From NCBI RefSeq assembly GCF_021401345.1, contig NZ_JACBGE010000009.1, positions 62,001-126,000 on the forward strand: DNA of 64,000 bases, written 5' to 3'. Below are positions 50,998-59,997 of this stretch, one piece after another. The stretch's first letter is position 1; each line of letters starts with the position of its first letter. A program made the position numbers and the translations under genes. This stretch comes from Hydrogenophaga sp. NFH-34. GTDB lineage: Bacteria > Pseudomonadota > Gammaproteobacteria > Burkholderiales > Burkholderiaceae_C. The notes beneath the pieces were generated by a model. It had not been told where the DNA came from, ran no database searches, and was given only the letters and a program-made list of their open reading frames with translations.

Positions 50998-51744
50998 TCA
51001 GGCGGCCTCGAAATGCGGGCTGAGCTGCACGGTCTCGCCGATGAGTAGCAGGCCGGGTTGCGGCCCATAGGCCGGCGCCTGGGCCACCAGGCGGCTGAGG
51101 CGGCAGGCCAGCACGGTCTGTGTCGGGCGGGTGCCGTCGCGCACGATCGCAGCCGGCGTTTCGGGCGACAGGCCGGCAGCGATCAGGCGTTCGGCAATGT
51201 GCGGCAGGCGCTGGATGCCCATGTAGAACACACGGGTCTGGCCCGGCCGGGCCAGCGCACGCCAGTCGTGGGTGGCTTCGTCGTCGGCCAGGTGCCCGGG
51301 CAGGAACACGCAACTGGCCGACAGCTCGCGGTGGGTGAGCGGGATGCCGGCGGCGGCAGCGCAGCCGCTGGCGGCCGTGACCCCGGGCACCACCTCGAAG
51401 GCGATGCCCGCGGCCAGCAGGGCCTGCACCTCTTCGCCGCCGCGCCCGAAGACGTAGGGGTCGCCACCCTTGAGCCGCACCACCCGGCGCCCTGCCCGCG
51501 CGTGTTCGATCAGCAGCGCATGAATGCCGGCCTGCGGCACGCTGTGGTGGCCCAGGGCCTTGCCCACGTACACGCGCTGCGCGGTCGCCGGAATGCAGGC
51601 CAGGATCTCGGGCGAAATCAGGCGGTCGTGCACGACGACCTCGGCGCGCTGCAGGCGGTCCAGCGCACGCAGGGTCATGAGGTCGGCCGGGCCGGGGCCC
51701 GCACCGACGATCGCGACCTGAGTGGTGTGTGGCCGATCGCTCAC
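50998..51744 (-). CDS. cobA: Uroporphyrinogen-III C-methyltransferase
   Basis: A 248-residue SUMT that makes precorrin-2 and diverts tetrapyrrole precursor into cobalamin. Motifs are IVGAGPGPADLMTLRAL, VVRLKGGDPYVFGRGGEEV and VVPGVTAASGCAAAAGIPLTHR. It is a stand-alone methyltransferase with no CysG dehydrogenase/chelatase domain. It lies at the head of the ring-synthesis part, 66 bases after cbiM. Confidence 0.96.
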   Translation of the reverse strand: MSDRPHTTQVAIVGAGPGPADLMTLRALDRLQRAEVVVHDRLISPEILACIPATAQRVYVGKALGHHSVPQAGIHALLIEHARAGRRVVRLKGGDPYVFGRGGEEVQALLAAGIAFEVVPGVTAASGCAAAAGIPLTHRELSASCVFLPGHLADDEATHDWRALARPGQTRVFYMGIQRLPHIAERLIAAGLSPETPAAIVRDGTRPTQTVLACRLSRLVAQAPAYGPQPGLLLIGETVQLSPHFEAA

Positions 51745-51810
51745 GATCCGCGTCTCCCGGCGTCCGGCGCGTGGCGCCGGTTCCTCACCATGACCATGGC
51801 CCGGTGGCCC

Positions 51811-52488
51811 TCAGGCGGCGTTGTGCAGGCGCGGCTCGACCACCAGCGTGCCCTTGAGGCGGTGCAGGGTCTTGGCCACGGCCAGCACGGCCAGGTCGAT
51901 CAGGGGCTCGGCCAGCACCACGCTCATGTAGGCCACGCCAAAGCTGCCGATGCTGGCGAGGTTGCTCACTTCCAGACCGCCGCCGTACAGCGCCCAGAAG
52001 CCCACCCACAGCACGATGCCACCCTGGTAGGCCACCGACAGCTTGAGGGCCTGGCCGTAGCGCAGGTCCACATAGGCCACGTTGGCGGGGATCACACGGC
52101 GCGCCAGCGCGGCGGTGGCGAACAGTGGCACCAGCAGCGTGGTGACGTTCATGCCGTACTGCGGCAGGTCGAAGGGCGCGAAGAACAGGCCTTGCACCAG
52201 CAGGCCACCGGCCAGGCCGATGGCCGCGGGTGCGGCACCGAACAGCAGCAGCAGCGTGGTGCCCAGGATCAGGTGCACCTCGGACACGCCCACCGGGTGG
52301 TGCGGCAACACCTCGAAGAAGCAGAACACCAGCGCGATGGTGAACAGCGAACGCAGCAGCAGGGCCGCCACCCCTTCCTTGCGGACCATGTCCAGCGACA
52401 GCTTGGCCGCATAGCCCAGCGACGCTGCCGCCGTGGCATAGCTCAGGACGATCTTGGTGCCGTCGACCAATCCGGGTTCAATGTGCAT
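51811..52488 (-). CDS. cbiM: CbiM-type energy-coupling factor permease (cobalt uptake)
   Basis: A 225-residue membrane protein with six or seven hydrophobic helices. The N-terminus MHIEPGLVDGTKIVLSYATA carries the MHIxxG start whose first residues bind Co or Ni in CbiM/NikM. GVSEVHLILGTTLLLLFG and QYGMNVTTLLVPLFA also match. CbiN, CbiQ and CbiO partners are not in the window, so it must use partners elsewhere or work alone. It sits between btuD and cobA, which supports cobalt as substrate. Confidence 0.82.
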   Translation of the reverse strand: MHIEPGLVDGTKIVLSYATAAASLGYAAKLSLDMVRKEGVAALLLRSLFTIALVFCFFEVLPHHPVGVSEVHLILGTTLLLLFGAAPAAIGLAGGLLVQGLFFAPFDLPQYGMNVTTLLVPLFATAALARRVIPANVAYVDLRYGQALKLSVAYQGGIVLWVGFWALYGGGLEVSNLASIGSFGVAYMSVVLAEPLIDLAVLAVAKTLHRLKGTLVVEPRLHNAA

Positions 52489-52540
52489 GACTCCACTCCT
52501 CGAAAAAATGCGTTGCGCGCAACGCGGTTTGAAAAACGTT

Positions 52541-53335
52541 TCAGCCGGGCGCCCCGGTCCGGGGCAGCGCCACCCACTGGCCCTGCAGGGCGTGCACGGC
52601 GATGCGGTGGTCGAACACCGCCTCCAGTGCGCGGTGTGTGGCGGGGTCGGCGCAGGGGCCCTGGTGGCGGATGCGGCCTTGCGCCATCACCACCAGGTCG
52701 TCGGCATGCAGGGCCATGCCCACCTCGTGCAGCACGCTGACCACGGTCCGGCCTTCGGCCACCAGGGCCTGCACCAGCGCCAGCCAGTCGGCCTGGTGCG
52801 GCGGGTCCAGGTTGGCCAGGGGTTCGTCCATCAGCAGCACCTGGGCCTCCACCGCCAGGGCCCGCGCCAGCAGCACACGCTGGCGCTCGCCACCGGACAG
52901 TTGCCCGAGCGAACGGGCGCGCCAGTCCCAGGCCTGGGTGGCGCGCAGCGCACGCTCGACCGCCGCGCGGTCGGCGGCGCCGGGAGCGCTCAGCCAGGGC
53001 TGGTGCGGCAGGCGGCCAAGCATGGCCACGTCCCACACAGTGAGGTCGTCGCCGCCGTGTTCGCTCTGCCCCAGCCACGACAGGTGCTGCGCACGCTGGC
53101 GCTGTGGCCAGTCGGCCAGCGGCCGGCCCAGCAATCCCACGTGGCCCGTGGCCGGCAGCAGCCCCGCCAGGACTTTGAGCAGCGTGGACTTGCCAGCCCC
53201 GTTGGGGCCGACGATGCAGGTCCAGCGGCCGCGCGGCAGCGACAGGTCAATGCCGTGCAGGATCGTGGCACCGCCCAGGCGGGCCTCCAGGTCGCGCGCC
53301 TCGATCGCGGTGGTGGTGAACGGCAGGGTCGTCAC
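52541..53335 (-). CDS. btuD: Cobalamin ABC transporter ATP-binding protein
   Basis: A 264-residue ABC ATPase. Walker A is CIVGPNGAGKSTLLKVLAG, the signature LGQLSGGERQRVLLARAL, Walker B QVLLMDEPLANLDPPHQ and the switch His in VVSVLHEVGMAL. It powers import of cobalamin or cobinamide with the adjacent BtuC and BtuF. It starts at a GTG (53335) that overlaps the btuC stop in GTGA; no nearby ATG fits. Confidence 0.9.
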   Translation of the reverse strand: MTTLPFTTTAIEARDLEARLGGATILHGIDLSLPRGRWTCIVGPNGAGKSTLLKVLAGLLPATGHVGLLGRPLADWPQRQRAQHLSWLGQSEHGGDDLTVWDVAMLGRLPHQPWLSAPGAADRAAVERALRATQAWDWRARSLGQLSGGERQRVLLARALAVEAQVLLMDEPLANLDPPHQADWLALVQALVAEGRTVVSVLHEVGMALHADDLVVMAQGRIRHQGPCADPATHRALEAVFDHRIAVHALQGQWVALPRTGAPG

Positions 53336-54414
53336 AGACCAGCCCCCCGCATGACGCGCGTGTTGCGCTGCATCAGCCACAGCAGGTACCCGCCCCCCAG
53401 CACCGCGGTGAGCACGCCCACCGGCAGTTCCTGCGGCGCGATCAGCCAGCGCGCCAGCGTGTCGGCGGCCATCAGCAAGGCCCCGCCCATGGCGCTGGCC
53501 AGCAGCATCAGGTAGGCGCTGGTGGTCTTGACCAACGAACGCACCAGGTGCGGCGCGGCCAGGCCCACGAAAGCGATCAGGCCGGTCTGGGCCACGGCCG
53601 TGCCGGTGGCCAGCGCCAGCACCGCCACCAGCGCGGCGCGCATGGGACCGATGGGCAGGCCCAGGCTGCGCGCGGTGGCGTCGCCCAGGCTCAAGCCGTC
53701 GAGCACCCGCGCCAGCAAGCCCGCCGCCAGCGCACACAGCGCCCACACGCCGGCCATCAGCGCGCAGGCGGTCCAGCCGACGAAGCTGGTGGAGCCCAGC
53801 ATGAAGGCCTGCATGGCCTGCAACGATTCGGGCGAAAACAGCAGCACCAGGTGCGTCATGGCGCCCAGCACCACGCCCACCACCACGCCGGCCAGCAGCA
53901 GCCGCAGCGTGTGCTGCACGCCGCTGGCCAGCGCCAGCGTGATCAGCACCGCCAGCACGGCACCACCGAAGGCGGCACCGGTCAGGCCCAGGCGCACCCA
54001 GGCGCTGCTGGAAAACACGCCGATGGCCATGGCCCCGTTCATCATGCCTGCGCCGCCGAGCATGCCGGCACCGCCCCCCAGCGCCGCCAAGGCCAGCGCC
54101 ACGCCAAGCGAAGCGCCCGAAGCGCTGCCGAGCAGGAAGGGATCGGCCAGCGGGTTGCGGAACAGCCCCTGCGCGACCGCACCGGCCAGGCCCAGCAGCG
54201 CGCCGGCGCACCACGCGCCCAGCGTGCGCGGCAGCCGGATGTCCCACACGATCTGCTGCGCCATGGCGGTGGCACCCGGGTCGCTGACCGGGTCCAGCAG
54301 CGGGCCGACCAGGTTTTCAAAACCCGCGCTGCCCACGCACACGCCCAGCAGCGCCAGAGCGGCCGCGAGCAGCAGCAGAGCCCCCAACAGCCAGGATGCG
54401 CGGCGGGCGTTCAC
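53332..54414 (-). CDS. btuC: Cobalamin ABC transporter permease
   Basis: A 360-residue FecCD-family permease with about ten helices. Typical stretches are DIRLPRTLGAWCAGALLGLAGA, QGLFRNPLADPFLLGSASGAS and LIAFVGLAAPHLVRSLVK. It starts at a GTG (54414) overlapping the btuF stop. Around residues 95-125 a Gly/Ala/Met-rich stretch (LGGGAGMLGGAGMMNGAMAI) seems longer than usual. Confidence 0.9.
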   Translation of the reverse strand: MNARRASWLLGALLLLAAALALLGVCVGSAGFENLVGPLLDPVSDPGATAMAQQIVWDIRLPRTLGAWCAGALLGLAGAVAQGLFRNPLADPFLLGSASGASLGVALALAALGGGAGMLGGAGMMNGAMAIGVFSSSAWVRLGLTGAAFGGAVLAVLITLALASGVQHTLRLLLAGVVVGVVLGAMTHLVLLFSPESLQAMQAFMLGSTSFVGWTACALMAGVWALCALAAGLLARVLDGLSLGDATARSLGLPIGPMRAALVAVLALATGTAVAQTGLIAFVGLAAPHLVRSLVKTTSAYLMLLASAMGGALLMAADTLARWLIAPQELPVGVLTAVLGGGYLLWLMQRNTRVMRGAGL

Positions 54415-55313
54415 GGGCGCGCTCCCGGGCGGACCGCTGCCTTGTCGGCCAGGCAGCGCGCCATCAGGCGCGCGCCTTCGGCCATGCGCGGGCCGGGCCG
54501 CACCAGGGTGTCGGATTCGTCGGCGGTAAACACGCACAGCCGCTGCTGGCGCAGTGCGCGCAGGGCCTGCCAGCCCGGGCGTTGCAACAGGCCGTCGACG
54601 CTGCGCTGGCCGACCATGATGAGGTCCGGATCGGCGCGCACCACGTATTCGGGGTTGAGTTTGGGGAACGGCCCGAGCGCGGCCGGCACGATGTTGCGCG
54701 CGCCCAGGCGCTGCAGCGTCTCGCCGATGAACGAACTCTCGCCCGCGGCATAGGGGCCGGGGTTGACCTCGAAATACACCCGCGTGCCGCGCGCGGCCGG
54801 CGGCAGCGACAGCGCGGCCGCCATCACGGCGGCGTCGATGGCGCGCCAGATCTTCTGCGCGTCGGGCACGCCCAGCACCTGCCCGACGGTGAGCATCACG
54901 CGCTGCACGTCGGCATGGGTCTTGGGCTCCAGCGCCACCACCTTCAGGCCCAGCGCGCGCAGCCGGTCGCCCGCGCGGGACGAGACGGACATCAGCACCA
55001 GGTCGGGGCGCAGCGCCACCACGCGCTCGATGTTCGGGTCCAGGCCGCCGCCCACCTGCGGCAGCGCCTGCACGCTGGCCGGCCAGTTGGTGTAACGGTC
55101 CACCCCCACCAGGCGCTGGCACTGGCCCAGTTCGCACACGATTTCGGCCAGCGAAGGCAGCAGGCTGACGATGCGCTGCGGCGGGCGGTCGAACACCACC
55201 GTCGCGCCCAGGTCGTCGGTGATCCGGGTCTGCGCCAGCGCCAGGCCGGGCATCCCGCCCAGCAGCGCCACACACAGCGCCCCCAGCCACCACCGTCGCC
55301 AGAGTGCGCTCAT
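54411..55313 (-). CDS. btuF: Periplasmic cobalamin-binding protein
   Basis: A 300-residue class III solute-binding protein. A signal peptide ends near GLALAQTRITDDLGATVVF, and RIVSLLPSLAEIVCELGQ, LVGVDRYTNWPASVQALPQVGG and PDLVLMS match BtuF. It should pass corrinoids from BtuB to BtuCD. Start and stop both overlap neighbours by four bases. Confidence 0.9.
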   Translation of the reverse strand: MSALWRRWWLGALCVALLGGMPGLALAQTRITDDLGATVVFDRPPQRIVSLLPSLAEIVCELGQCQRLVGVDRYTNWPASVQALPQVGGGLDPNIERVVALRPDLVLMSVSSRAGDRLRALGLKVVALEPKTHADVQRVMLTVGQVLGVPDAQKIWRAIDAAVMAAALSLPPAARGTRVYFEVNPGPYAAGESSFIGETLQRLGARNIVPAALGPFPKLNPEYVVRADPDLIMVGQRSVDGLLQRPGWQALRALRQQRLCVFTADESDTLVRPGPRMAEGARLMARCLADKAAVRPGARP

Positions 55314-55888
55314 GCCAGGGCTCCTTTCAGGGTCAGCGGCAAACCGGCCGCCATCAGCGTGACGCCTTCGCACGCGGCCGCCACCTGCTGGTTCAGCCGC
55401 CCCAGGGCGTCGACAAAGTGCCGCACCTCGCGGCCCATAGGAATCACGCCCAGGCCGATCTCGTTGCCCACCAGCACCACGGGCCCCGGCACCTCGGCGA
55501 TGGCGCGGCAGAGGTCGTCGCCGGCCGCGGCCACCGCCGCGTCGGACAGCGCCGCCGCGGTGGCCGCCGGCATCAGCAGATGCGTCAGCCACAGGGTGAG
55601 GCAGTCGATCACCACCAGGGTCTGCGCATCGCTGCAGCGGCGCAGGGCGGCGGCCAGCGCGGCGGGTTCTTCCACCGTGCGCAGGCCAGGCACGCGCACG
55701 GCGCGGTCGGCCTGGTGGCGCGCGATGCGCTCGCGCATCTCGTCGTCCCAGGCGGTCGCGGTGGCGATCAGCACCGCCGCATGGGCGGGCGAGGCATCCA
55801 GCCACTGGCGGGCGCACATTTCGGCCCGACGCGACTTGCCGCTGCGCTGGCCGCCCAGGATGAATTCGCTGCGCAGACCTTCAACCAT
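55310..55888 (-). CDS. cobU: Adenosylcobinamide kinase / adenosylcobinamide-phosphate guanylyltransferase
   Basis: A 192-residue bifunctional enzyme (CobU, CobP in Pseudomonas). The P-loop FILGGQRSGKSRRAEMCA, LIATATAWDDEMRERIARHQ with the guanylylated His, TLVVIDCLTLWLTHLL and VLVGNEIGLGVIPMG match fully. It overlaps the upstream gene by eight bases. Confidence 0.95.
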   Translation of the reverse strand: MVEGLRSEFILGGQRSGKSRRAEMCARQWLDASPAHAAVLIATATAWDDEMRERIARHQADRAVRVPGLRTVEEPAALAAALRRCSDAQTLVVIDCLTLWLTHLLMPAATAAALSDAAVAAAGDDLCRAIAEVPGPVVLVGNEIGLGVIPMGREVRHFVDALGRLNQQVAAACEGVTLMAAGLPLTLKGALA

Positions 55889-56696
55889 GGGCCAGCCTCC
55901 AGGCCTGCACGATGTGGTGCAGTTGCGCCACGCCGTCGGTCAGCGCGGCCGGGCCGGGCTGCAGGATGTCGGCCGACTTGATCTCGAACAGCTGGTTGTC
56001 CCGGACCGCCGGCACGGCGGCCCAGCCCGGGCGCGCGGCCACGTTTTCGGGCCGGAACTTCTTGCCGCACCACGAGCCGATCACGATGTCGGGCGCGCGC
56101 GCCACGATCTGCGCCCCGTCGGCGATGATGCGGTCCTTGCCCAGCGGCTGCACCGCCAGTTCGGGGAACACGTCGTCGCCGCCGGCCATGCCCAGCAGTT
56201 CGGACACCCAGCGGATGCCGCTGATGTGCGGCTCGTCCCATTCTTCAAAAAACACGCGCGGGCGCCGCTTGCCGGCGGCCGTCAGCGCGTCGGCCTCGGC
56301 GCGAATCGCGGCCAGCCGTTCGCGCATCGCGGCGATGCGCGCCAGGCCCTGATCGGCACAGCCCACCACGGCCGCAACCTGGAACAGCATGTCGAAGATC
56401 TGTTCCACGCTGCGCTGGTTGAACACCGTCACCGGCACGCCGGCGCGGATCAGCGCGGCGGCGATGTCGGCCTGCAGGTCGGAAAAGCCGAACACGCAGT
56501 CGGGCTGCAGCGCGAGGATCTTGTCGATCTTGGCGTTCAGGAAGGCGCTGACCTTGGGTTTTTCGGCGCGGGCCCGGCGGGGCCGCACCGTGTAGCCGCT
56601 GATGCCGACAATGCGCTGCTCCTGCCCCAGCAGGTACAGCCACTCGGTGGTCTCTTCGGTCAGGCAGACGATGCGCTGCGGTCCGGGCAGGGTCAT
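55881..56696 (-). CDS. BtuF-like cobalamin-binding protein without signal peptide
   Basis: A 271-residue periplasmic-binding-protein-like domain (RIVCLTEETTEWLYLLGQEQRIVGI, LALQPDCVFGFSDLQADIAAAL, VFNQRSVEQIFDMLFQVAAVVG). It begins directly with the domain and has no export signal, unlike the btuF copy 1.5 kb away. A conserved-looking Cys lies in IGSWCGKKFRPENV. Related cytoplasmic copies are common in betaproteobacterial cobalamin loci; they may bind corrinoid inside the cell for salvage. It overlaps cobB and cobU. Confidence 0.82.
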   Translation of the reverse strand: MTLPGPQRIVCLTEETTEWLYLLGQEQRIVGISGYTVRPRRARAEKPKVSAFLNAKIDKILALQPDCVFGFSDLQADIAAALIRAGVPVTVFNQRSVEQIFDMLFQVAAVVGCADQGLARIAAMRERLAAIRAEADALTAAGKRRPRVFFEEWDEPHISGIRWVSELLGMAGGDDVFPELAVQPLGKDRIIADGAQIVARAPDIVIGSWCGKKFRPENVAARPGWAAVPAVRDNQLFEIKSADILQPGPAALTDGVAQLHHIVQAWRLAHG

Positions 56697-58066
56697 GCGG
56701 CCTCCGGCAGGAACAGGCCCGCGCTGGCCACCGGGTGGGAGGCAAACCAGGCGTGGAAATAGCTCGCCCGCACCGGCCCCTGGCCGTACACGGCTTCGGG
56801 GCGACCGTAGGCGCTGGCGGCCTCGGTCTGCGCCACCGGTGCCAGCGGCGATTCGGTGAGCGAGTAATGGAAGGTGTGGCCGCGCAGGTCGCCGCGCGGC
56901 GTGGCCCAGCGCTGCGGGCCGAGCGCCGCCAGCCGGGGCTGCATGCGCACCTCGCCGGGCAGCAGGCCCCACATGGGTTGGCGTTCCCCGCCGGCCAGCG
57001 TCAGGCCCTCGAACAGCGGCATCATGCCGCCACATTCGGCCCAGACCGGGCGCCCGGCCGCCACATGCGCGGCGATGCCGGCGCGGCTGGTGCCGGCGCA
57101 CGCCAGGGCCGCCGCATGCAGTTCGGGGTAACCGCCGGGCAGCCACAGCGCGTCGCACGGCGGCAGCGGTTCGTCGGCCAGCGGTGAAAAGAACACCACG
57201 TCGGCACCAAGCGCGCGCAGGGTGTCGAGGTTGGCGGGATAGATGAAGCAGAAGGCGGCGTCGCGCGCCACGGCCACGGTGCGGCCTTGCAGCAAGGCGG
57301 GCGTGGAGGCAGGTTCCGGCGCCTCGAAACGCACGGCCCAGCGCTGCCAGCCGGCCGCGTCCAGCTGGCCCAGCGGGGTGCGGGCCAGGGCGTCGGCGAG
57401 CGCGTCCAGGCGCGCCATCGCATCGGGCAATTCGGCCGCCAGGGTCAGTCCCAGATGGCGCTCGGGCAGTGCAAAGGCCGTATCGCGCGGCAGGGCCCCG
57501 AGCCAGCCGGCGTCGAGCCCGCCCGGTTCGGCGCCCAGGTCGTCGGCCCGCACAGAGCGGCACAGCATGCGGGCATGGCCTTCGCTGGCCACGCGGTTGG
57601 CCAGCACGCCGGCCCAGGGCAGGCCCGCCCGGTAGTGGCGCAGGCCGTGCACCAGCGCACCGAAAGTGCCCGCCATGCCCGAGGCGTCGATGACGGCGAG
57701 CACGGGCAGGCCGAAACGTTGTGCCAGATCGGCCGCACTGGGCTCGCCGTCGAACAGGCCCATGACACCTTCGATCAGGATCAGGTCGCTGTCGGCCGCC
57801 GCCGTGTGCAGGCGGGCGCGCACATCGTCTTCGCCGTTGAGCCACAGGTCGAGGTTGTGCACCGGCCGGCCGCTGGCCAGCGCGTGCCAGTGCGGGTCCA
57901 GAAAGTCGGGCCCGCACTTGAACACGCGCACCCGCCGCCCCTGCCGCGTGTGCAGGCGCGCCAAGGCCGCGGTGACGGAGGTCTTGCCCTGGCCCGAGGC
58001 CGGCGCCACCACCATCAGCGCCGGGCAGGCCTGGGCACCACGCAGCGGTGCAGCCGGGTGCGTCAT
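56693..58066 (-). CDS. cobB: Cobyrinic/hydrogenobyrinic acid a,c-diamide synthase
   Basis: A 457-residue glutamine amidotransferase. The N-terminal ATP-binding part has VVAPASGQGKTSVTAALARLH, FKCGPDFLDPHWHA and LILIEGVMGLFDG. The C-terminal glutaminase has the nucleophile Cys in VWAECGGMMPLFEGL and the His in FHAWFASHP. It amidates the a and c side chains before cobalt insertion. It begins one base after the btuB stop. Confidence 0.94.
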   Translation of the reverse strand: MTHPAAPLRGAQACPALMVVAPASGQGKTSVTAALARLHTRQGRRVRVFKCGPDFLDPHWHALASGRPVHNLDLWLNGEDDVRARLHTAAADSDLILIEGVMGLFDGEPSAADLAQRFGLPVLAVIDASGMAGTFGALVHGLRHYRAGLPWAGVLANRVASEGHARMLCRSVRADDLGAEPGGLDAGWLGALPRDTAFALPERHLGLTLAAELPDAMARLDALADALARTPLGQLDAAGWQRWAVRFEAPEPASTPALLQGRTVAVARDAAFCFIYPANLDTLRALGADVVFFSPLADEPLPPCDALWLPGGYPELHAAALACAGTSRAGIAAHVAAGRPVWAECGGMMPLFEGLTLAGGERQPMWGLLPGEVRMQPRLAALGPQRWATPRGDLRGHTFHYSLTESPLAPVAQTEAASAYGRPEAVYGQGPVRASYFHAWFASHPVASAGLFLPEAA

Positions 58067-58067
58067 C

Positions 58068-59903
58068 TCAGCGCGGCGACCAGGTCAGACCGAGGTAGAA
58101 CGTGCGTCCGGCGGTGGCGTAGCCCAGCACCGACTCGTAGGCCTTGTCGGTCAGGTTGTTCACCCGCGCCAGCAGTTGCCAGTCGCGGGCGATCGTGGTG
58201 CTGGCGCTCAGGTTGAGCAGCGTGTAGGCAGGCAGCAGTTGCGTGTTGGCCGCGTCGTTGTAGCGCTTGCCCACGTGCTGCAGTTCGCTGCCCAGGGTCC
58301 AGCCGGCCAGCACGGTGTCGGCGGTCAGCGTGGCCTGCGTTTCGGCGCGGCGCGCCAGCAGCATGCCGGTGTCGCTGTTCTTCGGCCGCATCAGGTCGAG
58401 CGAGCCCCCCAGGTTCACCATGCCCACGCGCAAGCCGCCACTGAGCGTAGCGCCGTGGTACTGCGCACGCCCGGTGTTGCCGTAGCAACCGGCCCAATCG
58501 CCCACGCCGTTGAGGCAGTTGCCCGGGCCGGCCACGTAGTTGATCAGGTCCTTGACCCGGCTGCGGTAGAGCACCAGCCCCGCATGGCGGGTGCCGTCCT
58601 GCCAGCGCAGGCCGGCTTCGGCGCTGCGCGAGGTTTCGGCCTTGAGGTCCGGCGTGCCGTAGAGGCTGAAGCGCTGGAACAGCGTCGGCACGCGGAAGGC
58701 CGTGCCGGTGGATGCCGTCAGTTGCCATTGCGGGCTCAGCGCATAGCCGTAGGCCAGCGAGCCGGTGGTTTCGGCACCGAATTCGCTGTCATCGTCCCGC
58801 CGTGCGTTGACCTGCAGGGTGTGGGCGCCGGAACGCAGGCCGTAGCCCAGGGCGACGCCATCCAGGTGGCGGTCGCTCACCGCGGGCACGGTGCTGTCGT
58901 TCTCAAGGTTGTCCTTGCGGCGTTCGACATCCAGGGTCAGCAGGCCGGGCCCGGCTTTCCACTCGTTGCGCAGCAGCAGCGTGTCGACGCGGGTTTCGCT
59001 CAGGTAGGGCGAGGGCGTGGTTTCGTAGCGGTCGGTGCCCCGGCTGACGCTGACGCGGGTGCGCCAGGCATCGCTCCACCGGCCGTCCCAGTTCAGGCCC
59101 AGGGTCCGCAGATGGCTGCGGGACTGGTCGTCCACCCCGGGCACGAAGCCGTCGTAGTCCGCCTTCTGGCGGTTGTCCAGCCAGGTCAGTTCCAGGCGCT
59201 GGCCCGGGGCCAGCTTCCAGCCCAGACGGCCGGAGAACGATTCGTTGCGGTAGCCGTCATCGTCGGGATTGCCTTGCGGACGGGCATTGAAGCCGTCGCT
59301 GCGCTCGGTGCCCAGACCCAGCGCGTAGTCGAAAGCCCCTTCCCCACCGCGCAAGGACACCAGGGCCTCGCGCGTGCCGTGCGAGCCCAGACCCACCCGC
59401 ACCGACGGGAAAAAGCCTTGCTCGCCGGCGCGCGTGAAGATCTGCACGACACCGGCCATCGCGTCGGAGCCGTACACGGCGGCAGCCGGCCCGCGCAGCA
59501 CCTCGATGCGCTCGACCTGGGACAGCGGGATGGCGTTCCAGCTCGCACCGCCGGTGGCCTGGGAGTCGACACGCACACCGTCGATGAACACCGCCGTGAA
59601 GCGGGTCTCCCCGCCGCGCAGGTACAGGCTCGTGGAAGCGGCCGGCCCGCCGTTCTGGTTGATCGTGACGCCAGGGACGCGCGCCAGCACCTCGGCCACC
59701 GAGCTCACCCCGCTGCGCTCGATGGCGTCGCGGTCGACGATGGACACATCGGCCACCACGTCGGTGATGGGCTGCTCGGAGCGGGTGGCCGACACCACCA
59801 CGGTGGGCAGCGTGGTCTGGGCCAGGGAGGCAAAGGAAGCGCAGGCGGCCGCACAGGCCAGCGGCAGCACGGCCAAGCGTGCACGGGAAGCGTGGGTAGA
59901 CAT
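58068..59903 (-). CDS. btuB: TonB-dependent outer-membrane cobalamin receptor
   Basis: A 611-residue outer-membrane transporter. A signal peptide (to about residue 28) is followed by the TonB box region LPTVVVSATRSEQP, the plug domain (VLARVPGVTINQNGGPAAST, LYLRGGETRFTAVFIDGVRV, RIEVLRGPAAAVYGSDAMAG) and a beta barrel ending in FYLGLTWSPR. The size is like E. coli BtuB. A cobalamin riboswitch precedes it, so its expression should fall when cobalamin is plentiful. It leads the entire minus-strand cluster. Confidence 0.94.
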   Translation of the reverse strand: MSTHASRARLAVLPLACAAACASFASLAQTTLPTVVVSATRSEQPITDVVADVSIVDRDAIERSGVSSVAEVLARVPGVTINQNGGPAASTSLYLRGGETRFTAVFIDGVRVDSQATGGASWNAIPLSQVERIEVLRGPAAAVYGSDAMAGVVQIFTRAGEQGFFPSVRVGLGSHGTREALVSLRGGEGAFDYALGLGTERSDGFNARPQGNPDDDGYRNESFSGRLGWKLAPGQRLELTWLDNRQKADYDGFVPGVDDQSRSHLRTLGLNWDGRWSDAWRTRVSVSRGTDRYETTPSPYLSETRVDTLLLRNEWKAGPGLLTLDVERRKDNLENDSTVPAVSDRHLDGVALGYGLRSGAHTLQVNARRDDDSEFGAETTGSLAYGYALSPQWQLTASTGTAFRVPTLFQRFSLYGTPDLKAETSRSAEAGLRWQDGTRHAGLVLYRSRVKDLINYVAGPGNCLNGVGDWAGCYGNTGRAQYHGATLSGGLRVGMVNLGGSLDLMRPKNSDTGMLLARRAETQATLTADTVLAGWTLGSELQHVGKRYNDAANTQLLPAYTLLNLSASTTIARDWQLLARVNNLTDKAYESVLGYATAGRTFYLGLTWSPR

Positions 59904-59997
59904 GAAAAAGAATGGCGATGAAGCTGCCCTCGCCATCTTCCCCGACAGCGCATGGGCGATACGGCGGAGCCCGCATGCGCGCGCACCACCACCTCGT

